64,000 nt of DNA from Methylophilaceae bacterium (GCA_905339275.1 CAJPFK010000017.1:1-64000), one strand, 5' to 3'. Numbered from the stretch's first letter, positions 9,319 to 18,820 are shown. The notes: a model not told the origin generated them from the letters alone. Numbers and translations are program-made.

Positions 9319-9341
9319 TTTATTTACCTCTTTTCACGGAA

Positions 9342-9749
9342 TCAGGATTGGCCGATGCTGAGGGTCTTCATCAGCATGGTCTTGGTGGTATTCATGGTTT
9401 CAACGTTATTCTGGTAAGCACGGGAAGCGGCGATCATGTTCACCATCTCCTCCGTCACGTTGACATTAGGCATCGCGACATACCCGTTTTCATCGGCGTT
9501 GGGATGCTGCGGCTCATACACCATCTGCGGTGGGCGGCTGTCCTCGATCACTTTCTGGACTTTCACCCCGCTTGTATCCTGGCCGCTAAGCGGAACGGCC
9601 TCGAATACGACCTGTTTTGCCTTGTAGGGCTGCCCGTTGGCACTGGTCACGCTATCCGCATTGGCCAGATTGCTCGCCACCACATTCAGGCGCTGGGAAT
9701 GCGCGCTCATGGCAGAGCCGGCAATATTGAATACATTGAATAAAGACAT
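9342..9749 (-). CDS. flgC: Flagellar proximal rod protein
   Basis: FlgC is a proximal rod subunit linking the MS-ring/FliE base to the rest of the rod. The 135-residue protein has the rod motif [20 protein letters not shown] near residues 24-43, followed by [10 protein letters not shown], and a C-terminal helix [20 protein letters not shown]. The length matches the family. The ATG has a good AGGAG site. The gene lies 38 bases from flgB and 23 bases before flgD. Confidence 0.97.
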   Translation of the reverse strand: MSLFNVFNIAGSAMSAHSQRLNVVASNLANADSVTSANGQPYKAKQVVFEAVPLSGQDTSGVKVQKVIEDSRPPQMVYEPQHPNADENGYVAMPNVNVTEEMVNMIAASRAYQNNVETMNTTKTMLMKTLSIGQS

Positions 9750-9787
9750 ATCGATCTCCTGATTAAAAGGCAGGTGCTTACGCTAAG

Positions 9788-10210
9788 CTACTGGCCCTGG
9801 ATAGCCGTCATCAGCTTTTTCAACTGGCCGTTGAGCATGACCAGGCTGGCTTCGTAGCGGACGGCATTGTCGGCAAACTGGTTACGCTCGACATCCATAT
9901 CGACCGTGTTGCCGTCAACACTGCCCTGCATTTCCCTGCGGTATTGCACACCGCCGGGAAACCCGGCATTCAGCGCATTTTCCAGGGGCTGCGCAGACAA
10001 ATGAGATGCGGCAGTTTTCACAAGGACGTTATCCTGGGGAGCAGCTCCGCTCATCGCATTTTTAAACGCCGCCGCGAAATCAACATCCTTTGCCTTGAAA
10101 TTCGGGGTATCGGCATTGGCGATATTGGCAGCAATCAATTCCTGCCTTTGCGCGCGAACGCGCAAGGCGGCCTGGTGAAACCCGAGTGCCTCGTCTAATT
10201 TACCTATCAT
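9788..10210 (-). CDS. flgB: Flagellar proximal rod protein
   Basis: FlgB is the first proximal rod subunit and here the first gene of the minus-strand flg operon. The 140-residue product begins MIGKLDEALGFHQAALRVRAQRQE and has the rod motif IAANIANADTPNFKAKDVDF. The C-terminal helix carries FADNAVRYEASLVMLNGQLK. An AGGAGG site stands seven bases before the ATG. A 214-base intergenic region separates it from the divergent flgA and must hold the operon promoter. I could not assign a convincing sigma-70 or sigma-54 site there. Confidence 0.97.
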   Translation of the reverse strand: MIGKLDEALGFHQAALRVRAQRQELIAANIANADTPNFKAKDVDFAAAFKNAMSGAAPQDNVLVKTAASHLSAQPLENALNAGFPGGVQYRREMQGSVDGNTVDMDVERNQFADNAVRYEASLVMLNGQLKKLMTAIQGQ

Positions 10211-10424
10211 GTTGCACCTCCTGCCTGGCGCCTGGCGGTTACTCGTTACCGCTCAAGAAATCCCGATAGACGCCGTTAACCTAAGATGAGGCAAAGTCTA
10301 GGGCCAACCAAATAGTTTCAATTGAAAGAGTAGAGGTGAAAAACCAGTGCTTTTTCCAGTTTTGCTGGACAGGGGCCTGCGTAGAATGCAGCTTGTGATT
10401 TTCTATTGTAAAGCGTAACGCAAT

Positions 10425-11153
10425 ATGAATAAGCTAACTCCTTACAAGACCATCTGGATAAGCATTGCCGCCGCCTATTTCCTGCTGTTCGCAAGCTATG
10501 AACCGCTGAATGCCGCAGAGCAGGACACCAAACACCAGGATATCGCCACGATCAAAGCCAGGGTGGGCGAATTCCTTGAAACCCAGACCATGGGCGTACC
10601 TGGCAGGGTGGCGATTACGGTTGGGCAGATCGACCGGCATATCAGATTGCAGCAATGCCCGGCACTGGAAACATTTCTGCCAACCGGCAGCCGCGCATGG
10701 GGCAAGACCACGGTAGGCGTGCGTTGCGCATCGCCAAGCTGGACGATCTATGTCCAGGCCCGTGTCAGCGTAACCGGCGAATACCTGGCTGCAGCGGTAC
10801 CGTTGAAACAGGGTCACCTGGTCAGCGAACAGGACATCATGTTCCTGTCCGGCGACCTGACAACGCTACCGCCCAGCATCATTACCGAAAAAGGGATCGC
10901 AATCGGCCAAACGGTCGCATCGTCCATCACCTCAGGCACGGTGCTGAGGCAGGACATGCTGCGCAAGCCTGCTGCAGTCAAGCAAGGTCAGACCGTGCGC
11001 ATCATCTCAACGGGCAAGGGCTTCAGCGTCAGTGCCGAAGGCATGGCGCTGACCAACGCCAGCGAAGGCCAGGTAGTCAAGGCAAAAACCGGCAGTGGCA
11101 TGGTAATCAGTGGCATTGCCCGCAGCAGCGGAGAAGTGATTGTGACATTTTAA
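10425..11153 (+). CDS. flgA: Flagellar P-ring assembly chaperone
   Basis: FlgA is the periplasmic chaperone needed for FlgI ring formation. The 242-residue protein begins with a signal peptide (MNKLTPYKT, a hydrophobic stretch SIAAAYFLLFAS, likely cut after LNA). The C-terminal half is the SAF/ChapFlgA domain: AAVPLKQGHLVSEQDIMFL, then a GQTVASSITSGTVLRQDML stretch, then VKQGQTVRIISTGKGFSVSA. It is divergent from flgB, the common arrangement in beta- and gammaproteobacteria. flgM follows on the same strand but has its own promoter. Confidence 0.95.
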   Translation: MNKLTPYKTIWISIAAAYFLLFASYEPLNAAEQDTKHQDIATIKARVGEFLETQTMGVPGRVAITVGQIDRHIRLQQCPALETFLPTGSRAWGKTTVGVRCASPSWTIYVQARVSVTGEYLAAAVPLKQGHLVSEQDIMFLSGDLTTLPPSIITEKGIAIGQTVASSITSGTVLRQDMLRKPAAVKQGQTVRIISTGKGFSVSAEGMALTNASEGQVVKAKTGSGMVISGIARSSGEVIVTF

Positions 11154-11199
11154 TTGCCATCTGATTCAAGATGACGTTCATGCCTGTTGAATCAAGTGT

Positions 11200-11226
11200 T
11201 AAAGTTTTGGTATATCTTGCCGTAAA
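11200..11226 (+). promoter_or_regulatory. Sigma-28 (FliA) promoter of flgM
   Basis: TAAAGTTT at 11200-11207 is a perfect -35 element. Eleven bases later GCCGTAAA (11219-11226) matches six of eight positions of the GCCGATAA -10 element. The site lies about 47 bases before the flgM ATG. It would let FliA raise expression of its own anti-sigma factor, the feedback known from Salmonella. Confidence 0.85.
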
Positions 11227-11273
11227 AGAATTAAATGAAACTAACTCTTGATATACAAGGATAGGGAAAGACC

Positions 11274-11582
11274 ATGAAAATTGATGACGCACTGAAAGTA
11301 AATCCGGGACTGGCGACCGGGAATCCGGAAACGAAAGCTGCAAAAAGCGGCGAAACCCCCAAGACCGGGCAAGGTTCGACAGAAAAGGTCACGCTCTCCT
11401 CACGTTCCTCTGAGCTGCAATCACTCGAGACCAAAACGGTTGCTGAAGATGCCTATGATATAAACAAGGTAGACGCCATCAAGGCGGCAATCCTCGATGG
11501 CCAGTTCAAGATTGATTCTGGCAAGGTCGCGGACGGCCTGATCAATACCGTCAAAGACCTGCTCTCCAATCCCAAGCCCTGA
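11274..11582 (+). CDS. flgM: Anti-sigma-28 factor
   Basis: FlgM binds and inhibits the flagellar sigma factor FliA and is exported through the finished hook, releasing late gene expression. The 102-residue protein has the family layout: a Ser/Thr/Lys-rich, likely disordered N-terminal half beginning MKIDDALKVNP, then VTLSSRSSELQSLE, and C-terminal sigma-binding helices around DINKVDAIKAAILDGQFKID. A GGATAGGG stretch precedes the ATG. A good sigma-28 promoter lies just upstream. flgN follows after 29 bases. Confidence 0.95.
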   Translation: MKIDDALKVNPGLATGNPETKAAKSGETPKTGQGSTEKVTLSSRSSELQSLETKTVAEDAYDINKVDAIKAAILDGQFKIDSGKVADGLINTVKDLLSNPKP

Positions 11583-11611
11583 TTGCAAGCCTTGATAGAA
11601 AGCATCCGCAC

Positions 11612-12070
11612 ATGAGCACTGCCGTTTCGATCGAAAAGGAGTCGCGAGCCGTAAACAGGCTCGCCGAGATACTCGAGCAGGAACAAAGCTACCTCATCAG
11701 CGCAGAAATGGATCAGATGCAAACCCTGCTGGATGAAAAATCCAGGTTGCTGCAAGACCTGTCGCGGTCATCGCAGGAACGTTATCAATGGCTATCCAAA
11801 GCCGGTTATGCCGCCAATGAAACCGGCATGTCAGACTGGTTGAAACAACAAAGCAAAGATGCGCTGCAAAGCGCCTGGCTTACCATGCAGCAGACGCTGG
11901 TCAAGATCAAGGAACTGAACCGCATCAACGGCATGCTGATACACAAGCATTTCACCCGTAATCAGCAACTGCTCAACACATTGCAAGGCCAAAGCGAAAT
12001 CGACCACTTCTATGGCCCCAATGGCCAGGCCACCTCAAAAGTCCGCATGCGCAGCGCAATTATCGGTTAG
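11612..12070 (+). CDS. flgN: Flagellar export chaperone
   Basis: FlgN is the cytoplasmic export chaperone of the junction proteins FlgK and FlgL, both encoded in this window. The 152-residue product is almost all helical: an N-terminal coiled-coil part (VNRLAEILEQEQSYLISAEM, then QTLLDEKSRLLQDLSRSSQE) and a C-terminal part with LVKIKELNRINGMLIHKHFT, which matches the family's NxxNGxLI pattern. It lies directly after flgM, the usual flgMN pair, and no promoter is visible between them. Confidence 0.92.
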   Translation: MSTAVSIEKESRAVNRLAEILEQEQSYLISAEMDQMQTLLDEKSRLLQDLSRSSQERYQWLSKAGYAANETGMSDWLKQQSKDALQSAWLTMQQTLVKIKELNRINGMLIHKHFTRNQQLLNTLQGQSEIDHFYGPNGQATSKVRMRSAIIG

Positions 12071-12240
12071 TTCAGGCCTTTCGGGATTCACATGCGCCCG
12101 AATCGTTTATTGATACAAAGTTCGTCCAGCCTGCGCGCAAAATACCCAAAAAACCAACCAGACATCCTTGTTTAGCTGCCTGCTCTAAAGCAGAATTCCA
12201 TTGGCTGATGCGTTCGCATCGCAAAACCACACAAATGGTT

Positions 12241-12320
12241 ATATAGATATAATTTTTGGCAAGATTGATATCAATGTAATTCTTGTAAACTAGAGATTAC
12301 ATTGTGTTTGATATCTATAT
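12241..12320 (+). promoter_or_regulatory. Nested inverted repeats before peroxiredoxin
   Basis: Two perfect inverted repeats are nested in the 80 bases before the peroxiredoxin gene. The outer arms are ATATAGATAT (12241-12250) and ATATCTATAT (12311-12320); the inner arms are CAATGTAAT (12272-12280) and ATTACATTG (12296-12304). A TATAAT hexamer at 12248-12253 overlaps the left outer arm, and a TTGATA at 12265-12270 could serve as a -35. The ribosome site AAGGAG follows at 12322. The layout suggests an operator region with two dimer sites, perhaps for a redox regulator; it does not match an OxyR site well. Confidence 0.5.
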
Positions 12321-12333
12321 CAAGGAGACTCTT

Positions 12334-12975
12334 ATGGCGACACTTCGATTGGGAGACCTCGCTCCCGACTTTACTCAAAACTCCAGCATCGGCCCGATTT
12401 CATTTCATGAATGGCTGGGTAACAGCTGGGGGATTCTCTTTTCTCATCCGGCAGACTACACCCCGGTTTGCACAACCGAACTAGGCGCCACGGCAAAACT
12501 TGCGGAAGAATTCAAAAAACGCAATGTCAAGGCAATTGCACTCTCTGTCGACTCGGTCGAATCGCATCATGGCTGGATCAAGGACATTAATGAAACCCAA
12601 TCCACAGAAGTCAATTTCCCCATCATTGCGGATGCTGACCGGAAGGTATCCGAACTTTACGACCTGATCCATCCCAACGCCAGCACAACCGCCACGGTAA
12701 GATCGGTATTTATTATTGATCCGAACAAAAAGATCCGCTTGACGCTCACCTATCCCGCCAGCACAGGCCGCAATTTCAATGAACTCCTGCGTGTCATCGA
12801 CTCACTGCAACTAACGGAATATCACAGCGTAGCCACGCCCGCGGACTGGCAGGATGGAGACGATGTTGTGATCGTGCCCTCCATTACCGACCCGGAAATA
12901 CTCAAAACCAAGTTCCCGAAAGGCTTCAACGCGATCAAACCTTATCTGCGCCTAACGCCTCAGCCCAATAAATAA
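12334..12975 (+). CDS. 1-Cys peroxiredoxin (Prx6 family)
   Basis: This enzyme should reduce hydrogen peroxide and organic hydroperoxides in the cytoplasm. The peroxidatic Cys is residue 46 in the PVCTTE motif, within HPADYTPVCTTEL, and RSVFIIDPNKKIRL is the conserved central strand region. The long C-terminal part (ADWQDGDDVVIVPS) is typical of the Prx6 group, which is longer than the AhpC group. The 213-residue length fits. I chose the ATG at 12334 because AAGGAG stands seven bases before it; an in-frame ATG at 12304 lacks such a site. It stands alone between flgN and a tRNA gene and has its own control region with nested inverted repeats. Confidence 0.93.
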   Translation: MATLRLGDLAPDFTQNSSIGPISFHEWLGNSWGILFSHPADYTPVCTTELGATAKLAEEFKKRNVKAIALSVDSVESHHGWIKDINETQSTEVNFPIIADADRKVSELYDLIHPNASTTATVRSVFIIDPNKKIRLTLTYPASTGRNFNELLRVIDSLQLTEYHSVATPADWQDGDDVVIVPSITDPEILKTKFPKGFNAIKPYLRLTPQPNK

Positions 12976-12990
12976 AACGCTTACCCTCTT

Positions 12991-13023
12991 GTAACTGAAG
13001 GAAGACCACCCTCCTTCAGTTAC
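12991..13023. terminator. Strong hairpin after peroxiredoxin
   Basis: A perfect 12-bp stem (12991-13002 with 13012-13023) with a 9-base loop lies 16 bases after the peroxiredoxin stop. There is no T run on either side, so it is either a poor intrinsic terminator or an mRNA 3' stabiliser. From here to the tRNA-Pro terminator at 13159 I see nothing else. Confidence 0.55.
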
Positions 13024-13158
13024 AAAGCAAAAGCCCTTACTCGGAAGCAGCATAAGCCAGGCTCAATAGTAAGCTGCCGCCCTCGTGACCCTTAAATCCT
13101 GGTCTGCCCCTTATCACCGGTCCTTAACCTGCGCGCTTCAGCTACGGCAGGCCTAAAT

Positions 13159-13185
13159 AAAAAAGCCGTCCCCATTGGGAACGGC
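13159..13185 (-). terminator. Terminator of tRNA-Pro
   Basis: On the minus strand a GCCGT/ACGGC stem extended by GGG/CCC pairs, with one bulged base, is followed by six T residues. It begins 8 bases after the tRNA 3' end, so it ends the tRNA-Pro transcript and any readthrough from the merR gene. Confidence 0.8.
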
Positions 13186-13193
13186 ATATTTAT

Positions 13194-13270
13194 TGGTCGG
13201 GGCGGGGAGATTCGAACTCCCGACCCCTTGCACCCCATGCAAGTACGCTACCAGGCTGCGCTACGCCCCG
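13194..13270 (-). tRNA. tRNA-Pro (anticodon GGG)
   Basis: The 77-nt minus-strand sequence folds as a full cloverleaf. The acceptor stem CGGGGCG pairs with CGCCCCG. The D arm is TAGCGCAGCCTGGTAGCG, the anticodon stem CTTGC/GCAAG encloses the loop ATGGGGT with anticodon GGG, and the T arm contains GTTCGAATC. The CCA end is encoded. It reads proline codon CCC. It is the last gene of the thrS-pheST-ihfA-merR block, has its own likely promoter upstream and a terminator downstream. Confidence 0.96.
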
Positions 13271-13307
13271 AACCGTTGCTACGCATAGCGCGCGCAGCAA
13301 GACCGGG

Positions 13308-13336
13308 ATTATAGCTGAAAAGGTCGGGCAAGGCAG
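13308..13336 (-). promoter_or_regulatory. Likely promoter of tRNA-Pro
   Basis: On the minus strand a perfect TATAAT (13308-13313) is followed by CCCGG, a GC-rich discriminator typical of stable-RNA promoters under stringent control. A weak -35 (CTGCCT, 13331-13336) lies 17 bases upstream. The -10 is about 38 bases before the mature tRNA 5' end. Confidence 0.5.
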
Positions 13337-13371
13337 CCCCGGAAGTCAGAGAAATTAAGAGAAGACAGGAA

Positions 13372-13767
13372 CTAGGCACGAAGCAGTTGCAACAGATCGC
13401 GCAACTCGCTACGCAAGGCAGCCAAATCGACCGCAGGCGCCACCGCCTGATTTGGTGCGGCACGAACTGCTGGCGCAGCTTGTGTTTCAGCAATTTCATG
13501 ATGGTCATCCAGTCGGTTACGCGCACCGCTGATCGTAAAACCCTGCTCATAAAGCAACTCACGAATACGACGGATCAATAATACTTCATGATGCTGGTAG
13601 TAACGGCGATTGCCGCGGCGTTTGACCGGCTTGAGCTGGGTGAACTCCTGCTCCCAATAACGCAGGACATGAGGCTTGACCCCGCACAATTCACTGACCT
13701 CACCAATGGTAAAGTAGCGCTTGGCCGGGATGGGCGGAAGCTGGACCTTAAGCGTTTGCTCCGGCAT
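13372..13767 (-). CDS. MerR family transcriptional regulator
   Basis: This is a small MerR-type DNA-binding protein of 131 residues. The winged helix-turn-helix occupies residues about 17-85: [20 protein letters not shown], then [20 protein letters not shown], then [13 protein letters not shown]. The remaining 45 residues are Ala/Pro-rich and end in a short Leu-rich helix, with no cysteine cluster for metal binding. Its start overlaps the ihfA stop region by 20 bases, so the two are co-translated. A MerR gene after ihfA is a conserved arrangement in proteobacteria. Its target is unknown; I cannot say what effector it senses. Confidence 0.9.
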   Translation of the reverse strand: MPEQTLKVQLPPIPAKRYFTIGEVSELCGVKPHVLRYWEQEFTQLKPVKRRGNRRYYQHHEVLLIRRIRELLYEQGFTISGARNRLDDHHEIAETQAAPAVRAAPNQAVAPAVDLAALRSELRDLLQLLRA

Positions 13768-14050
13768 ATGCCTCTTCTACCTTGCTTTTGAGCTTTTGAC
13801 TGGCATGGAATGTAACGACGCGACGAGCGGTAATCGGAATTTCTTCCCCGGTCTTGGGGTTGCGGCCGGGACGCTCGGATTTCTGACGTAATTCGAAATT
13901 TCCGAAACCTGAAAGTTTGACACTGTCACCTGATTCAAGTGCTGTGCGTATCTCTTCAAAAAATGCTTCGACCATATCCTTGGCTTCGCGCTTGTTCAGA
14001 CCAACCTGCTCAAACAGCAGATCAGCCAAATCGGCTTTAGTCAGTGTCAT
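13748..14050 (-). CDS. ihfA: Integration host factor alpha subunit
   Basis: IhfA and IhfB form the DNA-bending heterodimer used in transcription, replication and recombination. The 100-residue protein has the HU/IHF fold: an N-terminal helix pair ([20 protein letters not shown]) and the IHF signature near residues 45-70 ([20 protein letters not shown] then [16 protein letters not shown]), whose Pro in RNPKTG intercalates into DNA. It follows pheT, the normal proteobacterial position of ihfA, and overlaps the start of the merR gene. Confidence 0.97.
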   Translation of the reverse strand: MTLTKADLADLLFEQVGLNKREAKDMVEAFFEEIRTALESGDSVKLSGFGNFELRQKSERPGRNPKTGEEIPITARRVVTFHASQKLKSKVEEAYAGANA

Positions 14051-14101
14051 ACAAACCTCTCAACTACTTACTTGATCTTGGTATTTAATTTTATTCGCTT
14101 A

Positions 14102-16453
14102 TTATCGTAATTCTGCGTTGTGTTGATGCACGATTGAGTCCAGCAGTTTTGCCATCACTTCATCAGCTTCCGCATCAGTCAGAGTTTTTTGAGTATCTTG
14201 CATAAGCACCAGAAATGCAAGGCTTTTTTTGCTCTCAGCAATGCCTTTCCCACGATAAACATCGAACAATGCGATCTTGCTGACCAGTGGAATTCGGGTC
14301 GCCTGCATGGTATTCAGCAAGTCTTGAGCCGCAACTTTTTCATCGACCACGACGGCAAGATCACGACGCACAGGCGGGAATTTTCCAACCTCGGCGTACT
14401 GCACGAGTTGACGTTCCAGCAGAGGCGCCACATCGAGCTCAAACAGCAGCACGCCACGCGGCAACTGGTAATGCTGCTGCCATTTTGGATGCAGTTTTCC
14501 CAGCCAGCCCGCTGCCCTGCCATTCAACATCACCCGCGCAGATTGCCCCGGATGCAAGGCCGGGTGCTCATCCGCCACATACTCGGCATGGCCGCGCGTC
14601 AGCAGGTCGGTATCGGCCTTGATATCATAAAAATCCACGTCCCTCGCTTCTGCCGCCCATTGCTCCGGCACGGCATCGCCATAGGCCAGGCCGGAGATGC
14701 GCAAGGTTTCAGCAAACCCGCCATTGGCCGCTTGATAGGCAGCACCGATTTCAAAAAGCCGGGCACGGTCCTGTTTACGATTGAGGTTATAGACCAGCGT
14801 ATCGAGCAAACCTCCCCACAAGCCTGAGCGCATCACGCTCATATTGCTGGCGATAGGATTCTTCAGTGCAATGGGCGAGGCGTTACCCAGCAGGTCCCGC
14901 TCCCAGCTCTCATCGACAAAGCTATAGCTGACAATCTCCTGGTAACCGCGAGCAGCCAGCGCATCTTGCAGTACTGCACGGCCCAATCTGGTTTCTGACA
15001 CTTCCAGCATACGTAAATCCGCCTGCGGCGGCGTCGCGGGAATGTTATCGTAACCATGCAGGCGTGCGACTTCCTCAATCAGGTCTTCTTCAATCGCAAT
15101 ATCGAAACGATAACTGGGCGGGGTAACCTCAAATACGCCAGCCGCATACTGATATTGAAAACCCAGTTGTGCGAACAGCCTGGCAACTGCCGTCTCGTCA
15201 AGATGAATGCCCAGAACCCCGGATAATCTTGCCAGCCTCAACTTGACCGGGTTGCGCTGGGGCAGGCTGTGCACGACCTCCGTCACCGGCCCGGCCGCAC
15301 CGCCGCAGATCTCCTGCACAAGTGCGGTCGCCCGTTCCAGTGCCCGGCGCGTATTGGCAAAATCGACACCACGTTCGAAGCGATAAGAAGAATCGGTTGA
15401 AAAACCGAGACGGCGCGCTTTACCGACAATAACCGCAGGCGCAAAAAACGCACTTTCCAGGAAAATATCCGTGGTTGCATCCGACACTGCACTGGTAGCC
15501 CCACCCATGATCCCGGCCAGCGCAATGGCACCGCCATCATCGGCGATCACCAGCATATCGGCATCCAGGGTTACCTTCTGCTGGTTCAGCAGCTCCAGCT
15601 TTTCTGCCTGAGTCGCATAACGCACCTGGATGGCGCCATGCAATTTTGCAGCATCGAAAGCATGCAGAGGCTGCCCCATTTCCAGCAGGACATAATTGGT
15701 GATATCGACAATGGCGCTGATACTGCGCACACCGCTACGCTCGAGGCGGCGAACCATCCAGCCCGGCGTTTTCGCGGCAGCATTGACGCCACGCACCAGA
15801 CGCCCGGTATAACGCGGACAGGCAGTTGATTCCTTTACCGTGACGTTTTTGTACGCATCATGGCCAGCCGCAACTTCCGGGATTTGCAGCAGATGGAGCG
15901 TGGCACCGGTCAATGCCGCCACGTCGCGGGCGATCCCCAGAATACTCAGGCAATCGCTGCGGTTAGGGGTAAGCTTAAGCGTAAACAATTTGTCGTCGAG
16001 ATCAAGCAATTCACGGATGTCTTGGCCAACAGCGGCATCGGCAGGTAATTCAAGCAAACCGCTGCTCTCTTCAGACAAGCCGAGTTCTTTCGACGAACAC
16101 ATCATGCCGGATGATTCGACCCCTCTCACCTTGGCCTGCCTGATGCTGAACCCGGGCAACTCTGCGCCTACCAGCGCGCAAGGCGCCTTGAGCCCGGCGC
16201 GCGCATTCGGTGCGCCGCAGACGATCTGCAAAGGCTCGCCAGTCCCGACATCCACCCTGCAGACTTGCAGGCGATCGGCATCCGGATGCTTCTCCGCGCT
16301 GATGATCCGTGCAACCACGACCTTGGTAAACACCGCGGCTACCGGCTCAAGGGCCTCGACCTCGAGCCCCGTCATGGTCAAGGCATGACTCAATGCCTCG
16401 CTATCCAGCACAGGATTTACAAATTGGCGTAGCCAGTTTTCAGAGAATTGCAT
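14102..16453 (-). CDS. pheT: Phenylalanyl-tRNA synthetase beta subunit
   Basis: PheT is the large subunit of the (alpha-beta)2 enzyme that charges tRNA-Phe; it carries the editing site and tRNA-binding domains. The 783-residue length is normal. From the N-terminus it shows the B1 domain (MQFSENWLRQFV), the EMAPII-like tRNA-binding domain (residues about 40-150, KHPDADRLQVCRV, then QIVCGAPNARAG), the B3/B4 editing domains (SDCLSILGIARDVAALTG), the B5 domain, the catalytic-like B6/B7 region (EVARLHGYDNIPATPP), and the C-terminal anticodon-binding domain (YAEVGKFPPVRRDLAVVVDE). It starts four bases after the pheS stop. Confidence 0.98.
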   Translation of the reverse strand: MQFSENWLRQFVNPVLDSEALSHALTMTGLEVEALEPVAAVFTKVVVARIISAEKHPDADRLQVCRVDVGTGEPLQIVCGAPNARAGLKAPCALVGAELPGFSIRQAKVRGVESSGMMCSSKELGLSEESSGLLELPADAAVGQDIRELLDLDDKLFTLKLTPNRSDCLSILGIARDVAALTGATLHLLQIPEVAAGHDAYKNVTVKESTACPRYTGRLVRGVNAAAKTPGWMVRRLERSGVRSISAIVDITNYVLLEMGQPLHAFDAAKLHGAIQVRYATQAEKLELLNQQKVTLDADMLVIADDGGAIALAGIMGGATSAVSDATTDIFLESAFFAPAVIVGKARRLGFSTDSSYRFERGVDFANTRRALERATALVQEICGGAAGPVTEVVHSLPQRNPVKLRLARLSGVLGIHLDETAVARLFAQLGFQYQYAAGVFEVTPPSYRFDIAIEEDLIEEVARLHGYDNIPATPPQADLRMLEVSETRLGRAVLQDALAARGYQEIVSYSFVDESWERDLLGNASPIALKNPIASNMSVMRSGLWGGLLDTLVYNLNRKQDRARLFEIGAAYQAANGGFAETLRISGLAYGDAVPEQWAAEARDVDFYDIKADTDLLTRGHAEYVADEHPALHPGQSARVMLNGRAAGWLGKLHPKWQQHYQLPRGVLLFELDVAPLLERQLVQYAEVGKFPPVRRDLAVVVDEKVAAQDLLNTMQATRIPLVSKIALFDVYRGKGIAESKKSLAFLVLMQDTQKTLTDAEADEVMAKLLDSIVHQHNAELR

Positions 16454-16456
16454 AAC

Positions 16457-17494
<1,038 letters not shown>

Positions 17495-17503
17495 TTATGC
17501 CGT

Positions 17504-17530
17504 AAAAAAAGGAGGCACACGGCCTCCTTT
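17504..17530 (-). terminator. Terminator/attenuator between rplT and pheS
   Basis: On the minus strand a perfect 9-bp stem (17508-17516 with 17522-17530, loop of 5) is followed by a T run (17504-17510). It lies 16 bases after rplT and 34 bases before pheS. It should end part of the infC-rpmI-rplT transcripts and so set the ratio of ribosomal-protein to pheST mRNA. Escherichia coli has a pheM-dependent attenuator at this position; no such leader ORF is visible here. Confidence 0.8.
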
Positions 17531-17545
17531 TCTGTCAGCTTGAAT

Positions 17546-17908
17546 TTAAGCAGCAGCGAGACCAGACTTCGCCAATTCTACAAACTTGGCAAAAGCTGGC
17601 TTGTCGAATACCGCCAAATCAGCCAGTACTTTACGATCCACTTCGATCGCAGACTTCTTCAGGCCGTTCATGAAACGGCTGTATGTCAAACCGAATTCAC
17701 GTGAACCTGCATTGATACGTGCGATCCACAAAGCGCGGAACTGCCGCTTTTTCTGACGGCGGTCACGATAAGCATACTGACCGGCCTTCATCACCGCCTG
17801 TTTGGCGATGCGGTATACGTTTTTGCGGCGGCCGCGATAACCCTTGGCAGCGTTCAGGATTTTCTTGTGGCGTGCGCGAGCGATGACACCACGTTTAACT
17901 CTAGGCAT
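17546..17908 (-). CDS. rplT: 50S ribosomal protein L20
   Basis: L20 binds 23S rRNA early in large-subunit assembly. The 120-residue, very basic protein begins [20 protein letters not shown] and contains [20 protein letters not shown] and [20 protein letters not shown], all family hallmarks. It lies 11 bases after rpmI in the usual infC-rpmI-rplT order. In other bacteria L20 represses this operon by binding the rpmI leader. Confidence 0.98.
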   Translation of the reverse strand: MPRVKRGVIARARHKKILNAAKGYRGRRKNVYRIAKQAVMKAGQYAYRDRRQKKRQFRALWIARINAGSREFGLTYSRFMNGLKKSAIEVDRKVLADLAVFDKPAFAKFVELAKSGLAAA

Positions 17909-17919
17909 GTTCTATCTCC

Positions 17920-18117
17920 TTATTGAGTTGGCATCATGGCGCGTACGCGCTTGACGTCTGTGGATGAAATGATCGCCGTGCCGCGCAGCTTACGCTTCTG
18001 CTTGGTGGTCTTCTTGGTCAGGATATGGCGCAGGTGCGAATGGGTACGCTTGACCTTGCCGTTGCCCAGGAACTTGAAGCGCTTTTTGGCGCCGCTCTTG
18101 GTCTTCATCTTTGGCAT
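17920..18117 (-). CDS. rpmI: 50S ribosomal protein L35
   Basis: L35 is a small basic protein of the large ribosomal subunit. The 65-residue product begins [20 protein letters not shown] and has the family core [20 protein letters not shown]. An AAAGGAG site precedes the ATG. It lies between infC and rplT. The 153-base gap upstream holds a tandem A-rich repeat and is the place where L20-mediated control acts in other bacteria. Confidence 0.98.
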   Translation of the reverse strand: MPKMKTKSGAKKRFKFLGNGKVKRTHSHLRHILTKKTTKQKRKLRGTAIISSTDVKRVRAMMPTQ

Positions 18118-18215
18118 TTTTTTCTCCTTTGAGAGTAGTTAAGAGTGCCTGGGCATGCCATTTAGCCGTATCACTCAGAATTCTTTTCAAACCGCCATGC
18201 GATCTGCATCGCTAA

Positions 18216-18244
18216 CGGTTTTTTTACTTGCGGTTTTTTACTTG
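18216..18244. repeat. Tandem repeat in the infC-rpmI gap
   Basis: Two direct copies of CGGTTTTTTTACTTG (15 bases, 18216-18230; 14 bases with one T fewer, 18231-18244) lie in the 153-base gap between infC and rpmI. On the transcribed (minus) strand they are A-rich runs of AAGTAAAAAACCG. They may be a slippage product or part of the mRNA leader. Confidence 0.7.
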
Positions 18245-18270
18245 AACTTCAATGCGCAAAATGTGCGTTA

Positions 18271-18795
18271 TTATTTTTGTTTCTTGTGCGGCGCCAGCAC
18301 CATCACCATCTGGCGGCCTTCCATCTTGGGGAACTGCTCAACCACCGCATGCTCCTGCAAATCGGCCTCAACACGTTTCAACAGGGCCAGACCCAGTTCC
18401 TGATGCGTAATCTCGCGGCCACGGAAACGCAAGGTAATCTTGGCTTTATCGCCTTCCTGCAGGAATCTCACCAGATTCCGCAGCTTGACGTTGTAATCGC
18501 CATCATCCGTGCCCGGACGAAACTTGACTTCTTTAACCTGAACCTGCTTTTGCTTAAGACGCGCCTCGTGCTGCTTCTTGCTCTCAGCGTATTTGAATTT
18601 ACCGTAATCCATCAGACGGCAAACCGGCGGAGCGGCTTGTGGGGCGATTTCCACCAAATCAATATCAGCTTCCTCAGCTTTTGCAAACGCCTCGGCCAGC
18701 GTCACGATACCGAGCGGTTCACCATCCACGCCTACCAAACGGACCTGTGGCGCAGTAATGTCGCCGTTGATCCGTACTTCCTTGTCTTGAGCTAT
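18271..18795 (-). CDS. infC: Translation initiation factor IF-3, ATA start
   Basis: IF-3 checks the start codon on the 30S subunit. The protein shows both domains: the N-domain ([51 protein letters not shown]) and the C-domain ([40 protein letters not shown]). The only ATG in frame is at 18867, inside thrS, and would add 24 unrelated residues. I place the start at the ATA at 18793-18795: a GGAGAA site ends six bases before it, and it gives an N-terminus (M/I)[12 protein letters not shown] like other IF-3 proteins. Rare start codons are the known basis of infC autoregulation. Length 174 residues. Confidence 0.93.
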   Translation of the reverse strand: MAQDKEVRINGDITAPQVRLVGVDGEPLGIVTLAEAFAKAEEADIDLVEIAPQAAPPVCRLMDYGKFKYAESKKQHEARLKQKQVQVKEVKFRPGTDDGDYNVKLRNLVRFLQEGDKAKITLRFRGREITHQELGLALLKRVEADLQEHAVVEQFPKMEGRQMVMVLAPHKKQK

Positions 18796-18820
18796 AGCAA
18801 ATTCTCCAGAAATTAAATAA

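Noticed and set aside
10211..10424. Sigma-54 promoter between flgA and flgB
   Set aside because: A TGGCCC...TTTGC sequence on the minus strand has GG and GC 11 bases apart, one too many for sigma-54.
12241..12320. OxyR binding site before the peroxiredoxin
   Set aside because: Only the first ATAG half and its neighbours fit; the other three tetramers do not match the spaced ATAG/CTAT pattern.
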